Shown one piece after another: positions 29,482 through 37,150 of a stretch of 64,000 bases of DNA. The translations under genes and the position numbers were made by a program. The stretch is from Amycolatopsis dendrobii. Its GTDB lineage: Bacteria; Actinomycetota; Actinomycetes; Mycobacteriales; Pseudonocardiaceae. The notes beneath the pieces were generated by a model. That model searched no databases. It was given only the letters and a program-made list of their open reading frames with translations, and was not told the origin of the DNA. Numbering within the stretch: position 1 is the first letter of the stretch; every line of letters begins with the position of its first letter. Location of the stretch: assembly GCF_014145675.1 (NCBI RefSeq), contig NZ_JACGZW010000008.1, positions 466,231 to 530,230 of the forward strand, in the 5' to 3' direction.

Positions 29482-29504
29482 ATATCGCACGGTGCGTGCG
29501 AATA
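29482..29504. promoter_or_regulatory. Candidate IclR operator
   Basis: TCGCAC (29485-29490) and GTGCGA (29496-29501) form a perfect inverted repeat with a five-base spacer, flanked on both sides by ATAT. It sits in the 117-base gap between the divergent iclR and NTF2-like genes, in an AT-rich pocket that probably holds their promoters. Size and symmetry suit an IclR dimer. Confidence 0.55.
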
Positions 29505-29553
29505 TAGCACGTTTGCCGCTCCAGGCAACTCCCCCGCGGATCGAGGTTCGGAC

Positions 29554-29973
29554 ATGAGCGAGGTACCCGTCGAGGACGTGCTGGCGGTGCATCAGCTCTA
29601 CGGCCGCCAGAGCCACGCCATCGACTCCGGGCAGGCCGCGCGCTGGGCCGCCACGTTCACCCCGGACGGGGAGTTCGTCTCGCCCAGCTACCCGGAGCCC
29701 GAGGCCGGCACCGCCGCGCTGACCGCGTTCGCCGAGCGGTTCCACGCCGGATGCGTCGAGTCCGGCGAGCGGCTGCGGCACGTGGTGTCCACAGTGGAGG
29801 TCCGATCAGGACAGTCCGAGGACACCTTGCGAGCGCTGGCTTACCTGCAAATCGTCGGGACGCCGGAAGGCGGCGCCCCGCGACTGCACCGGCTCACCGT
29901 GCTGGACGACGAACTCGTGCGCACCGCGGAAGGCTGGCGCGTGCGCCGACGCACCGTGCACCGCGAGCCTTGA
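29554..29973 (+). CDS. NTF2-like / SnoaL-like domain protein
   Basis: A 139-residue single-domain protein of the cone-shaped NTF2 fold: an N-terminal helix pair (VLAVHQLYGRQSHAID), then SGQAARWAATFTPDGEFVSP, typical of SnoaL_4-type proteins. Family members include isomerases, dehydratases and small subunits of ring-hydroxylating enzymes, so the role is open. The ATG at 29554 is preceded by GAGG. It is divergent from the IclR gene. A palindromic repeat separates it from the SDR operon downstream. Confidence 0.82.
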   Translation: MSEVPVEDVLAVHQLYGRQSHAIDSGQAARWAATFTPDGEFVSPSYPEPEAGTAALTAFAERFHAGCVESGERLRHVVSTVEVRSGQSEDTLRALAYLQIVGTPEGGAPRLHRLTVLDDELVRTAEGWRVRRRTVHREP

Positions 29974-29979
29974 CCACGT

Positions 29980-30021
29980 CGTGAGTGTTCATGCCGGTGA
30001 GAACCGGCATGAACACTCACG
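29980..30021. repeat. Palindromic repeat copy 3 (perfect arms)
   Basis: Perfect 18-base arms beginning GTGAGTGTTCATGCCGGT surround a GAGA loop, extended by one more pair. The repeat follows the NTF2-like stop by six bases. Only 31 bases separate it from the next start codon on the same strand. Confidence 0.9.
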
Positions 30022-30052
30022 AGACCCGCCCACCCTCACCTAGGAGCCCTCC

Positions 30053-30898
30053 TTGACCACCCCCGTCCCTCCCCTCGCCCCCACCGGCCCCGGCCGGGTG
30101 CTGCACCAGCCCGCGACCGCGCGCTACCCGGAGATGCCGGGCAAGGTCGCCGTGGTCACCGGCGCGGCCCGAGGCATGGGCGCGCGATTCGCCGCCGGTC
30201 TCGCCACCCGCGGGGTGCACGTGGTGGGCGGCGATCTCGACACCGCCGCGATGACCGCCACCGCCGACGACCTCACCGCCGCGCTGGCCGCGGAGTCCCT
30301 TGAGGACAAGCCGGGCCGGATCGTCGCGTCCGCTGTCGACGTCACCCGCGCCGAGGACCACGTCGCGCTCGCCCAGCGCGCGATCGACGAGTTCGGCCGC
30401 ATCGACTTCTGGGTCAACAACGCCGGAATCTTCCCCTACGCCGAGGTTCCCGACATCACCCCGGAGCAGATCCGCTCGACGCTTTCGGTGAACGTCGAGG
30501 GCGTGCTGTTCGGCGCGCAGGCCGCGGCCGCGCGGATGGAGCCGGGCAGCGCGATCGTCAACATGGCGTCGGTGTCCGCGGTCCGCGTGCGCAAGGGCCG
30601 CGCGGCGTACTGCAGCTCGAAGGCCGCGGTCGCGCACCTCACCGAATCGCTCGCGGTGGAGCTCGGCGACCAGGGCATCCGGGTCAACGCGATCGCCCCC
30701 GGCTACATCGACACCGAGATGACCCGCTGGATCCAGGACGACGCGCCTGCGCTGGCGAAGGCGCTCGACGCGGTGCCGCTGCACCGGATCGGCTCGCCGG
30801 AAGAGGTGTGCGGCGTGCTGCTGTTCCTGCTTTCGGACAGCTCGCGGTACGTGACCGGGCACAGCCTCGCGGTCGACGGCGGCTCCCGGCATGTCTGA
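30053..30898 (+). CDS. Short-chain dehydrogenase/reductase (SDR), first copy
   Basis: A 281-residue classical SDR. The NAD(P)-binding VVTGAARGMGARF (34-46), VNNAGIF (121-127), active-site Ser near 173-175, Tyr186 and Lys190 (YCSSK), and IRVNAIAPGYIDTEM are all in place. An Asp in GGDLD after the second strand suggests NAD preference. The start is TTG at 30053, with AGGAG upstream. It overlaps the next SDR gene by eight bases, so they are cotranscribed. The substrate is probably a cyclic or aromatic-derived alcohol (inference from neighbours). Confidence 0.9.
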   Translation: MTTPVPPLAPTGPGRVLHQPATARYPEMPGKVAVVTGAARGMGARFAAGLATRGVHVVGGDLDTAAMTATADDLTAALAAESLEDKPGRIVASAVDVTRAEDHVALAQRAIDEFGRIDFWVNNAGIFPYAEVPDITPEQIRSTLSVNVEGVLFGAQAAAARMEPGSAIVNMASVSAVRVRKGRAAYCSSKAAVAHLTESLAVELGDQGIRVNAIAPGYIDTEMTRWIQDDAPALAKALDAVPLHRIGSPEEVCGVLLFLLSDSSRYVTGHSLAVDGGSRHV

Positions 30899-31685
30899 CG
30901 CCACCGAAGCCGTGCGCTACCCGGACGTCGTGCTCGTGACGGGCGCGGCGAACGGGATGGGCGCGCAGCACGCCCGCGCGCTCGGCGAACGCGGCGTGCA
31001 CGTCTGCGTCGCGGATTTCGCTGGTGCGGACGAAATCGCCGAGGAGATCCGCGCGGCCGGTGGTGCGGCGACGCCGTACACAATGGACGTTGTCGAACCA
31101 GCACAGTGGACTCGCGTGCTCGACCGGATCCGCACCGAACACGGTTCGCTCGGCGGGCTCGTGAACAACGCGGGCATCTCGCGGCGGCTGGAATTCCAGG
31201 ACACCACCGCCGAGGTCTGGGACCGGGTGCTCGCGGTGAACCTGTCCGGGCCGTTCCACGGGATGCGCGCGGCCGCGCCGCTGATGCGCGATTCGGGCGG
31301 CGGTTCGATCGTGAACATCTCGTCGATCTCCGGCCAGATCGGCTACTTCTCCCCCGCCTACTCGGCGAGCAAATGGGGGCTGACCGGACTGTCGAAGTCC
31401 GCCGCGGGCAATTTCGCGAAGTGGCGGATCCGGGTCAACTCCGTCCATCCGGGGCTGGTCGGCACCGGGCTGCTGGCCGGCGCGGACGCGTTCGTCAAGT
31501 CCGCTGTGGACAGTGTGCCCGCCGGAAGGATGGCCGATCCCCAGGAAATCACCGACACGGTGCTGTTCCTGCTTTCGGACCGGTCCACCTACTTGACCGG
31601 GAGCGAGGTCACTGTGGACGGCGGTCTCGTCTCGAACGGTCTCTACCATCGCATTCTCGCCGAAACCGGAGGTGATCTCGGATGA
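30891..31685 (+). CDS. Short-chain dehydrogenase/reductase (SDR), second copy
   Basis: A 264-residue classical SDR, distinct from its neighbour. Motifs: VTGAANGMGAQHA (16-28), VNNAGIS (91-97), catalytic Ser in NISSISG, Tyr157 and Lys161 (YSASK), and IRVNSVHPGLVGTGLL. The YTMDV block gives the usual adenine pocket. Two adjacent SDRs often act on successive intermediates or on the same ring with different stereochemistry. The last codons overlap the flavoprotein gene (ATGA). Confidence 0.9.
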   Translation: MSDATEAVRYPDVVLVTGAANGMGAQHARALGERGVHVCVADFAGADEIAEEIRAAGGAATPYTMDVVEPAQWTRVLDRIRTEHGSLGGLVNNAGISRRLEFQDTTAEVWDRVLAVNLSGPFHGMRAAAPLMRDSGGGSIVNISSISGQIGYFSPAYSASKWGLTGLSKSAAGNFAKWRIRVNSVHPGLVGTGLLAGADAFVKSAVDSVPAGRMADPQEITDTVLFLLSDRSTYLTGSEVTVDGGLVSNGLYHRILAETGGDLG

Positions 31686-33088
31686 GCGTCGACACGGACG
31701 TCGTGGTGATCGGCGGTGGCGGCGCGGGCCTGGCCGCAGCGGTCTCCGCGGCCGAACACGGCGCCTCGGTGATGCTGTTCGAGTCGGAAAAGGAACTCGG
31801 CGGCTCGACCCAGCTGTCCGCGGGCATGCTCACCGCGGCGGGCACGAGCGTCCAGCGCGAACTGGGCGTCGAGGACACGCCGGAGCGGTTCTTCCAGCAC
31901 TACCTCGACCTCAACCAGTGGCAGTTGAAACCGGGCCTGCTCAAGACGTTCTGCCGCGAGGCCGGACCCGCGGTCGAATGGCTGATCGGGCTCGGCGCGG
32001 AAATCCCGGCGAAGGTGTCGCACGACGCGCACACCCCGGGCCTGACCCGCGCGGGCGTCGAGGACGTCTGGCGCGGGCACGTGCCGAAGGACCAGGGTTA
32101 CGGCCTCGTCCAGGTGCTCGACCGCGCGCGCCGCAAGGCCGGTGCCGAAGCGGTGCTGAACACCCGGGTCGAACGGCTGCTCGTGGAGGACGGCCGGGTC
32201 GCCGGCGTGGTCGCCGACGGCATCGAGGTTCGCGCGAACTCGGTGATCGTGACCAGCGGCGGGTTCGCGCAAGACCCCGCGCTGCGCTCGCGGTACTACC
32301 CGGACGCGGACGCGGCGGGCGAGGATCTGTTCGTCGTCGCCGCGCCCGGCTCCCGAGGCGACCACTTCGCGTTCGGCGAGCAGGTGTCCGCCTCGATCAC
32401 CGGCGAAGGCTGGGGACTGCTGCTGCCGACCGCGTATTTCCAGCGCCTGCACCACTGGCAGTCCGGTTTCCCGCCGCGCTCGCGCGTGCTGGTGAACGCA
32501 CACGGCCGCCGGTTCATGGACGAGGACGCCTCCTACGCGGTGTCCAGCGGCATCATTTCCGCGCAGGACGGTCCAGTGTGGATGGTCTTCGACGACCGAG
32601 CGCGCCGCGACCTCCCGCCGGGCTACGCGCACTGGAACGCCGAGCACGTACTGTCCGAGGCGGACGCTGGCCGCACCCTGCGCGCGGACACGCTGGAAGA
32701 ACTGGCGGGCGGGATGAACGTGCCCGCCGCCGCTCTTCAGGCCACTGTGGACAGATGGAACGCCCAGCTCCCCGCCGGCGAGGACCCGGAGTTCCTGAGG
32801 CACGAAACGTTGTCCGCCAAAGGTGCCGCCGAACCGCCCGAGAAGATCGCCACCGGACCGTTCTTCGCCGCGCGCACGCTGCCCGCCGAACTGGTCTGCA
32901 CGCACGCCGGGCTGGAGATCGACTCCAGCGCCGCGGTGCTGGACGTCCGCGGCGACCGCGTGCCCGGGCTGTTCGCCGCGGGCGAGGCCGGGGCCGGAGT
33001 GCTCGGCTTCCGCTACGTCGGCGGCGGCAACGCGGTCGCCAACGCCGTCGCCATGGGCCGCATCGCCGGCCGTTCCGCCGCTGCCTGA
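31682..33088 (+). CDS. FAD-dependent dehydrogenase, fumarate reductase / KstD-like
   Basis: A 468-residue flavoprotein. The N-terminal FAD-binding VVVIGGGGAGLAAA (8-21) and ESEKELGGST, the central substrate domain, and the C-terminal FAD signature GLFAAGEAGAGVLGFRYVG followed by GNAVANAVAMG place it with fumarate reductase/3-ketosteroid dehydrogenase flavoproteins. It probably inserts or removes a double bond next to a carbonyl. The ATG overlaps the second SDR stop. Together with two SDRs and an NTF2-like protein it suggests breakdown of a cyclic ketone or steroid-like compound (inference). Confidence 0.88.
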   Translation: MSVDTDVVVIGGGGAGLAAAVSAAEHGASVMLFESEKELGGSTQLSAGMLTAAGTSVQRELGVEDTPERFFQHYLDLNQWQLKPGLLKTFCREAGPAVEWLIGLGAEIPAKVSHDAHTPGLTRAGVEDVWRGHVPKDQGYGLVQVLDRARRKAGAEAVLNTRVERLLVEDGRVAGVVADGIEVRANSVIVTSGGFAQDPALRSRYYPDADAAGEDLFVVAAPGSRGDHFAFGEQVSASITGEGWGLLLPTAYFQRLHHWQSGFPPRSRVLVNAHGRRFMDEDASYAVSSGIISAQDGPVWMVFDDRARRDLPPGYAHWNAEHVLSEADAGRTLRADTLEELAGGMNVPAAALQATVDRWNAQLPAGEDPEFLRHETLSAKGAAEPPEKIATGPFFAARTLPAELVCTHAGLEIDSSAAVLDVRGDRVPGLFAAGEAGAGVLGFRYVGGGNAVANAVAMGRIAGRSAAA

Positions 33089-33126
33089 CCCCCGAGAGTT
33101 ACTGCTCACCGTCGAGGAGAAACCCC

Positions 33127-34461
33127 ATGTCCGTCCCCGCCGCAGCCGCCACCACGGCGGACTCCCCGCTGGCCAGACGAACCGTCCGCAAGGTCGGCGT
33201 CCGCATCATGCCGATCGTCCTGCTGCTCTACATCTTCAACTACATGGACCGGGCGAACATCGGCTACGCCCAGCTCGGCATGGCCAAGGAGCTCACCATC
33301 ACGGCCGCGACCTTCGGCGTCGCGTCGGCGATCTTCTTCCTCGCCTACGTGGTGTTCGAGGTCCCCAGCAACATGATCATGAAGAAGGTCGGGGCCCGGC
33401 TGTGGCTCAGCCGGATCGCGGTCAGCTGGGGCATCGTGACCGTGCTGACCGGGTTCGTCGCGAGCGTGACGCACCTGATGATCGCGCGGATCCTGCTCGG
33501 CATCGCCGAAGCGGGCCTGTTCCCCGGCCTGCTGCTGTACTTGACCTTCTGGTTCCGCGGCAAAGAACGCGGCCGGGCCATCGCGACGCTCGCGCTCGCG
33601 CAGCCGATCGCGCTGATCCTCGGCAGCCTGTTCGGCGGCTGGATCCTCGACCACGTGCACTGGTTCGGCATGAGCAGCTGGCAGTGGGTGTTCATCCTCC
33701 AGGGCGCGCCCGCGGTGCTGATCGGCCTGCTGACCTTCTTCTGCCTGCCGAACAAGCCCGCCGACGCGAAGTTCCTGACCGCAGAGGAGAGCTCCTGGCT
33801 GCAGGCCGAGATCGACCGCGAGTACGTGCCGGAGGAGAAGGAGACGTTCCTCGGCCAGCTGCGCGCGGTGCGCGACGGCAAGGTCATGCTGCTGGCGATT
33901 TCCAACCTTTTCATCGCCTGCGGGCTGTACGGGCTCACGTTCTTCCTGCCGCTGATCGTGAAACAGCTCGACCCGAAATACTCCTCGACCAACATCGGCC
34001 TGCTCGGCGCGATCCCGTACGTCGTCGGCGCGGTCGGCATGCTGTTGCTGGCCCGCAACTCCGACCGCACCGGCGAGCGAAAGGGCCACGTGATCGGCAC
34101 CGTGCTGGTCGCGGCGATCGGGTTCTTCGGCGCGATCCAGTTCAAGACCGTGCCGACGCTGTCGCTGATCAGCCTCTCGCTGGCGGCGATCGGCGTGCTC
34201 GGCTACCTCGCGCCGTACTGGGCGATGGCCGCGCGCGTGCTGTCGAAGGAACACACCGCGGTCGGCCTGGCCGCGATCAACTCGATCGCCGCGCTCGGCG
34301 GGTTCTTCGGGCCGTACGCGATCGGGCTCGCGGCGACCGAGAGCGACGTGACGATCGGGCTGTACTTCCCGATCGGCTGCCTGGTCGTCGCGGCGGTCAT
34401 GCTGGCATTCCTGAAGGTGCCGCGCGACGCGGGCGCCCGCCTGGCTCGCCCGGTGAAGTAG
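33127..34461 (+). CDS. MFS transporter, anion:cation symporter (ACS) type
   Basis: A 444-residue carrier with 12 membrane helices. The first helix IVLLLYIFNYMDRANIGYA is diagnostic of the ACS/phthalate-permease group of organic-anion symporters, as is EVPSNMIMKKVGARLW. Uptake of an organic acid for the adjacent catabolic enzymes is the natural reading. ATG 33127 starts 38 bases after the flavoprotein gene. The final codons and TAG stop are part of the AAGTAGT motif of the marR control region. Confidence 0.93.
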   Translation: MSVPAAAATTADSPLARRTVRKVGVRIMPIVLLLYIFNYMDRANIGYAQLGMAKELTITAATFGVASAIFFLAYVVFEVPSNMIMKKVGARLWLSRIAVSWGIVTVLTGFVASVTHLMIARILLGIAEAGLFPGLLLYLTFWFRGKERGRAIATLALAQPIALILGSLFGGWILDHVHWFGMSSWQWVFILQGAPAVLIGLLTFFCLPNKPADAKFLTAEESSWLQAEIDREYVPEEKETFLGQLRAVRDGKVMLLAISNLFIACGLYGLTFFLPLIVKQLDPKYSSTNIGLLGAIPYVVGAVGMLLLARNSDRTGERKGHVIGTVLVAAIGFFGAIQFKTVPTLSLISLSLAAIGVLGYLAPYWAMAARVLSKEHTAVGLAAINSIAALGGFFGPYAIGLAATESDVTIGLYFPIGCLVVAAVMLAFLKVPRDAGARLARPVK

Positions 34462-34497
34462 TTTCGAGTTTGATTATCCCGGCGGCGCGGTTACAGT
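34456..34497 (+). promoter_or_regulatory. marR promoter and shared operator motif
   Basis: AAGTAGT (34456-34462), six bases, TTTGATTA (34469-34476) repeats the arrangement found before hmgA. TTGATT (34470-34475) also fits a -35 box, 16 bases before the -10 box TACAGT (34492-34497). ATG 34505 follows after seven bases, so the message is probably leaderless. The operator therefore covers the -35 and suits autorepression. Confidence 0.6.
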
Positions 34498-34504
34498 GCT
34501 GTCC

Positions 34505-35044
34505 ATGCAGGACCCCGCCGCGCCGCCGGACCCGGACTCGCTCGACTTCTGGTCGTTCATCGCGCTGGCCAACCACAGGCTCTCGGAGGAATTCGGATTC
34601 CGCCACCAGTTGGCGACCGAGGTGCTGCTGACCCTGAACCGGGCGTCGAACCTGGTCACCTACGACCTCGAATCCGCCGTGCACCGGCCGCGCGGACGGT
34701 CGTGGTCGGCGTTCCGGGTGCTGTTCGTCGTGTGGCTGGCCGGGCCGCTCGAACCCTCCGCCGCCGCGCGGCTCGCCGGGATGAGCCGCGCGGCCGTGTC
34801 GAATCTGGCGAAAACCCTGGTCAGCGAGGGTTTGCTGACCCGGACGCCGGGCGAGACGGACGGCCGTTCGGTGCGGCTGTCGCTCACCGAGGCCGGGCAC
34901 GCCGAGATGCTCGAGGTGTTCGAGGCGCAGAACGAACGCGAGGCCGGCTGGGTCGAGGTGCTCACCGAGGCCGAACAGCGCGTGCTGGTGATGCTGCTGG
35001 ACAAGCTCATCTCCGGCCGGGCCGGGTTCGCGACCCGCCGCTAA
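34505..35044 (+). CDS. MarR family transcriptional regulator
   Basis: A 179-residue MarR-type winged-helix protein. Residues about 45-140 hold the DNA-binding domain: VLFVVWLAGPLEPSAAARLAG for helices 2-3, RAAVSNLAKTLVSEGLLTR for the recognition helix, and the wing with DGRSVRLSLTEAG. It is flanked by the ACS transporter and hmgA. Identical spaced motifs before its own gene and hmgA point to it as repressor of the homogentisate operon, with a pathway metabolite as likely inducer (inference). Confidence 0.92.
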   Translation: MQDPAAPPDPDSLDFWSFIALANHRLSEEFGFRHQLATEVLLTLNRASNLVTYDLESAVHRPRGRSWSAFRVLFVVWLAGPLEPSAAARLAGMSRAAVSNLAKTLVSEGLLTRTPGETDGRSVRLSLTEAGHAEMLEVFEAQNEREAGWVEVLTEAEQRVLVMLLDKLISGRAGFATRR

Positions 35045-35082
35045 CCCTTTCCCCCGGCCAGTCCGTGGACTAGGCTGACCGA

Positions 35083-35107
35083 AAAGTAGTACATACTTTG
35101 ATTACTT
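35083..35107 (+). promoter_or_regulatory. hmgA operator
   Basis: AAAGTA-GTACA-TACTTT (35083-35099) is a perfect inverted repeat. It is part of AAGTAGT-N6-TTTGATTA (35084-35104), the same arrangement as before marR, and a further TACTT completes the site. It lies 20 bases before ATG 35127 and downstream of a possible -10 box TAGGCT (about 35071), so a bound repressor would block initiation or clearance. Confidence 0.6.
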
Positions 35108-35126
35108 CGCGCCGAGGAGGCGACCC

Positions 35127-36326
35127 ATGGCCTACTACCGCAGCGCGGGCAGCATCCCGCCTAAGCGGCACACCCAGCACCGCACGCCCGAAGGCGGGCT
35201 CTATTCCGAGGAACTGATGGGCGAGGAGGGCTTCTCCTCCGACTCGTCGCTGCTCTACCACCGCGGCATCCCGTCCGCGATCGTCGACGCGACGCCGTGG
35301 GAACTGCCGGACCAGACGCTCACCGAGAACCGGCCGCTCAAGCCGCTGCACCTCAAGCTGCACACGCTGTTCCCGGGCCAGGAATGGAAGAGCGCGGACG
35401 TCGTCAACAACCGCCGTCTCGTGCTCGGCAACGGCGACGTGCGGATCTCCTACGTCGCCGCCGGCGAGGCTTCTCCGTTGTACCGCAACGCGATCGGCGA
35501 CGAATGCGTGTACGTCGAGTCCGGCGAAGCGGTCGTCGAGACGGTGTTCGGCGCGCTGCCCGCCCGCACCGGCGACTACGTGATCCTCCCCCGCGCCACC
35601 ACGCACCGCTGGGTGCCGAAGGGCCCGGAACCGTTGCGCGCCTACGTGATCGAGGCGAACTCGCACATCGCGCCGCCGAAGCGCTACCTGTCGCGCTACG
35701 GCCAACTGCTGGAGCACGCGCCCTACTGCGAGCGCGACCTGCACGGCCCGGCCGAGCCGCTGGTCGTCGAGGGCACCGACGTCGAGGTGCTGGTGAAGCA
35801 CCGCGGCTCGCGCGGCGTCGTCGGCACCCGTTATGTGTACCCGACGCACCCGTTCGACGTGGTCGGCTGGGACGGCTGCCTCTACCCGTACACGTTCAAC
35901 GTCTCCGACTTCGAGCCCATCACCGGCCGCGTGCACCAGCCGCCGCCCGTGCACCAGGTGTTCGAGGGCAACAACTTCGTCATCTGCAACTTCGTCCCGC
36001 GCAAGGTCGACTACCACCCGCTGTCGATCCCGGTGCCGTACTACCACTCCAATGTGGACTCCGACGAGGTGATGTTCTACTGCGGCGGGAACTACGAGGC
36101 GCGCAAGGGTTCCGGCATCGGCCAGGGCTCGATCAGCCTGCACCCCGGCGGCCACAGCCACGGCCCGCAGCCGGGCGCGGTGGAACGCTCGCTCGGCGCG
36201 GAGTTCTTCGACGAGCTGGCCGTCATGGTCGACACGTTCCGCCCGCTGGAGATCGGCGAGGGCGGCCACGCGAGCGACGACCCCGGCTACGCCTGGACCT
36301 GGGCAGGACGGGGACCGCAGTCGTGA
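35127..36326 (+). CDS. hmgA: Homogentisate 1,2-dioxygenase
   Basis: A 399-residue non-haem iron dioxygenase that opens the homogentisate ring to maleylacetoacetate in tyrosine/phenylalanine breakdown. Family marks: HLKLHTLFPGQEWKSADV, TTHRWVPKG, the metal region PYYHSNVDSDEVMFY (about residues 304-318) and HPGGHSHGPQPG (about 339-350). It is the short bacterial form. ATG 35127 has GAGGAGG upstream. Its stop overlaps the next gene (GTGA). MarR control is likely from the operator just upstream. Confidence 0.95.
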   Translation: MAYYRSAGSIPPKRHTQHRTPEGGLYSEELMGEEGFSSDSSLLYHRGIPSAIVDATPWELPDQTLTENRPLKPLHLKLHTLFPGQEWKSADVVNNRRLVLGNGDVRISYVAAGEASPLYRNAIGDECVYVESGEAVVETVFGALPARTGDYVILPRATTHRWVPKGPEPLRAYVIEANSHIAPPKRYLSRYGQLLEHAPYCERDLHGPAEPLVVEGTDVEVLVKHRGSRGVVGTRYVYPTHPFDVVGWDGCLYPYTFNVSDFEPITGRVHQPPPVHQVFEGNNFVICNFVPRKVDYHPLSIPVPYYHSNVDSDEVMFYCGGNYEARKGSGIGQGSISLHPGGHSHGPQPGAVERSLGAEFFDELAVMVDTFRPLEIGEGGHASDDPGYAWTWAGRGPQS

Positions 36327-37150
36327 CCGACGCATTGACCCGCGGCCTGCTCGACGACGCGGCGGTCTTCCCGCCCGGCCTCGCGCCGCTGCCGGACGCC
36401 GTCGCCGCCCACGACCGGCACACCGCCGCGCCGTACGCCGCGATGGTCGGCCCGCTGGTGGTCGCCGCGTCCGGCTTGGCGGAACTCGCCGAGGTCGTCC
36501 AGGGCCGGGAAACCACCCTGCCGCTGACTGTGACGCTGCCCGGCGGGCCTGCCGGCATCGCCGGCGTGCTCAAGGCGGTCGACGGGCTTCCGGTGTCGGT
36601 CGAATCGCTGGAAATCGCGGTGCCGCAAGGGATGGACGTCGCCGAGTTCCTGTCCGCGGTGGACGGTTGCCCGGTCCCGGTCGCCGTGGAGATCCCGCGC
36701 GACGAACGCCGGGTTCCGTTGCTGCGGGCGCTTTCCGGCACCCCGCACAAGGCGAAGTTCCGCACCGGAGGCACGTCGGCCGAGTACTACCCGGACGAAG
36801 CCGAACTCGCCGCCGCGATCCGCGCGGCCGCCGAGGCGGGCGTGCCGTTCAAGGCGACCGCGGGCCTGCACCACGCGATCCGCAACACCGACCCGAACAC
36901 GGGCTTCGAGCAGCACGGATTCCTGAACCTCCTGCTCGCCGCCGAGGCGGCCGACCGCAGCGCCGAGGACGAGGAAGTCGTTGCGCTGCTTGCCGAACGC
37001 GAGGCCGAGACCGTCGCCGGCCGGATCCGCGCGCTGGCCCCGGAGCGCCTGGCCGCGGCCCGCGCCAAGTTCACCTCGTTCGGCACCTGCAGCATCACCG
37101 ACCCGCTCACCGAACTGACAGACCTAGGCCTGATCGGAGCCACCGCATGA
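36323..37150 (+). CDS. Unknown protein of the homogentisate operon
   Basis: A 275-residue soluble protein translated from a GTG that overlaps the hmgA stop and ending in an ATGA overlap with fahA, so it is locked into the pathway. I know no assigned function. Two Lys-containing blocks, HKAKFRTGG (about 142-150) and PFKATAGLHHAIR (about 175-187), lie at spacing and context reminiscent of class I aldolase-type TIM barrels, and IEIPRDERRVPLL-like strands alternate with helices. N-terminal DDAAVFPPG and C-terminal FTSFGTCSITDPL are likely family-specific. It could serve the missing maleylacetoacetate isomerase step, or act on a side product; both are inference. Confidence 0.8.
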   Translation: MTDALTRGLLDDAAVFPPGLAPLPDAVAAHDRHTAAPYAAMVGPLVVAASGLAELAEVVQGRETTLPLTVTLPGGPAGIAGVLKAVDGLPVSVESLEIAVPQGMDVAEFLSAVDGCPVPVAVEIPRDERRVPLLRALSGTPHKAKFRTGGTSAEYYPDEAELAAAIRAAAEAGVPFKATAGLHHAIRNTDPNTGFEQHGFLNLLLAAEAADRSAEDEEVVALLAEREAETVAGRIRALAPERLAAARAKFTSFGTCSITDPLTELTDLGLIGATA

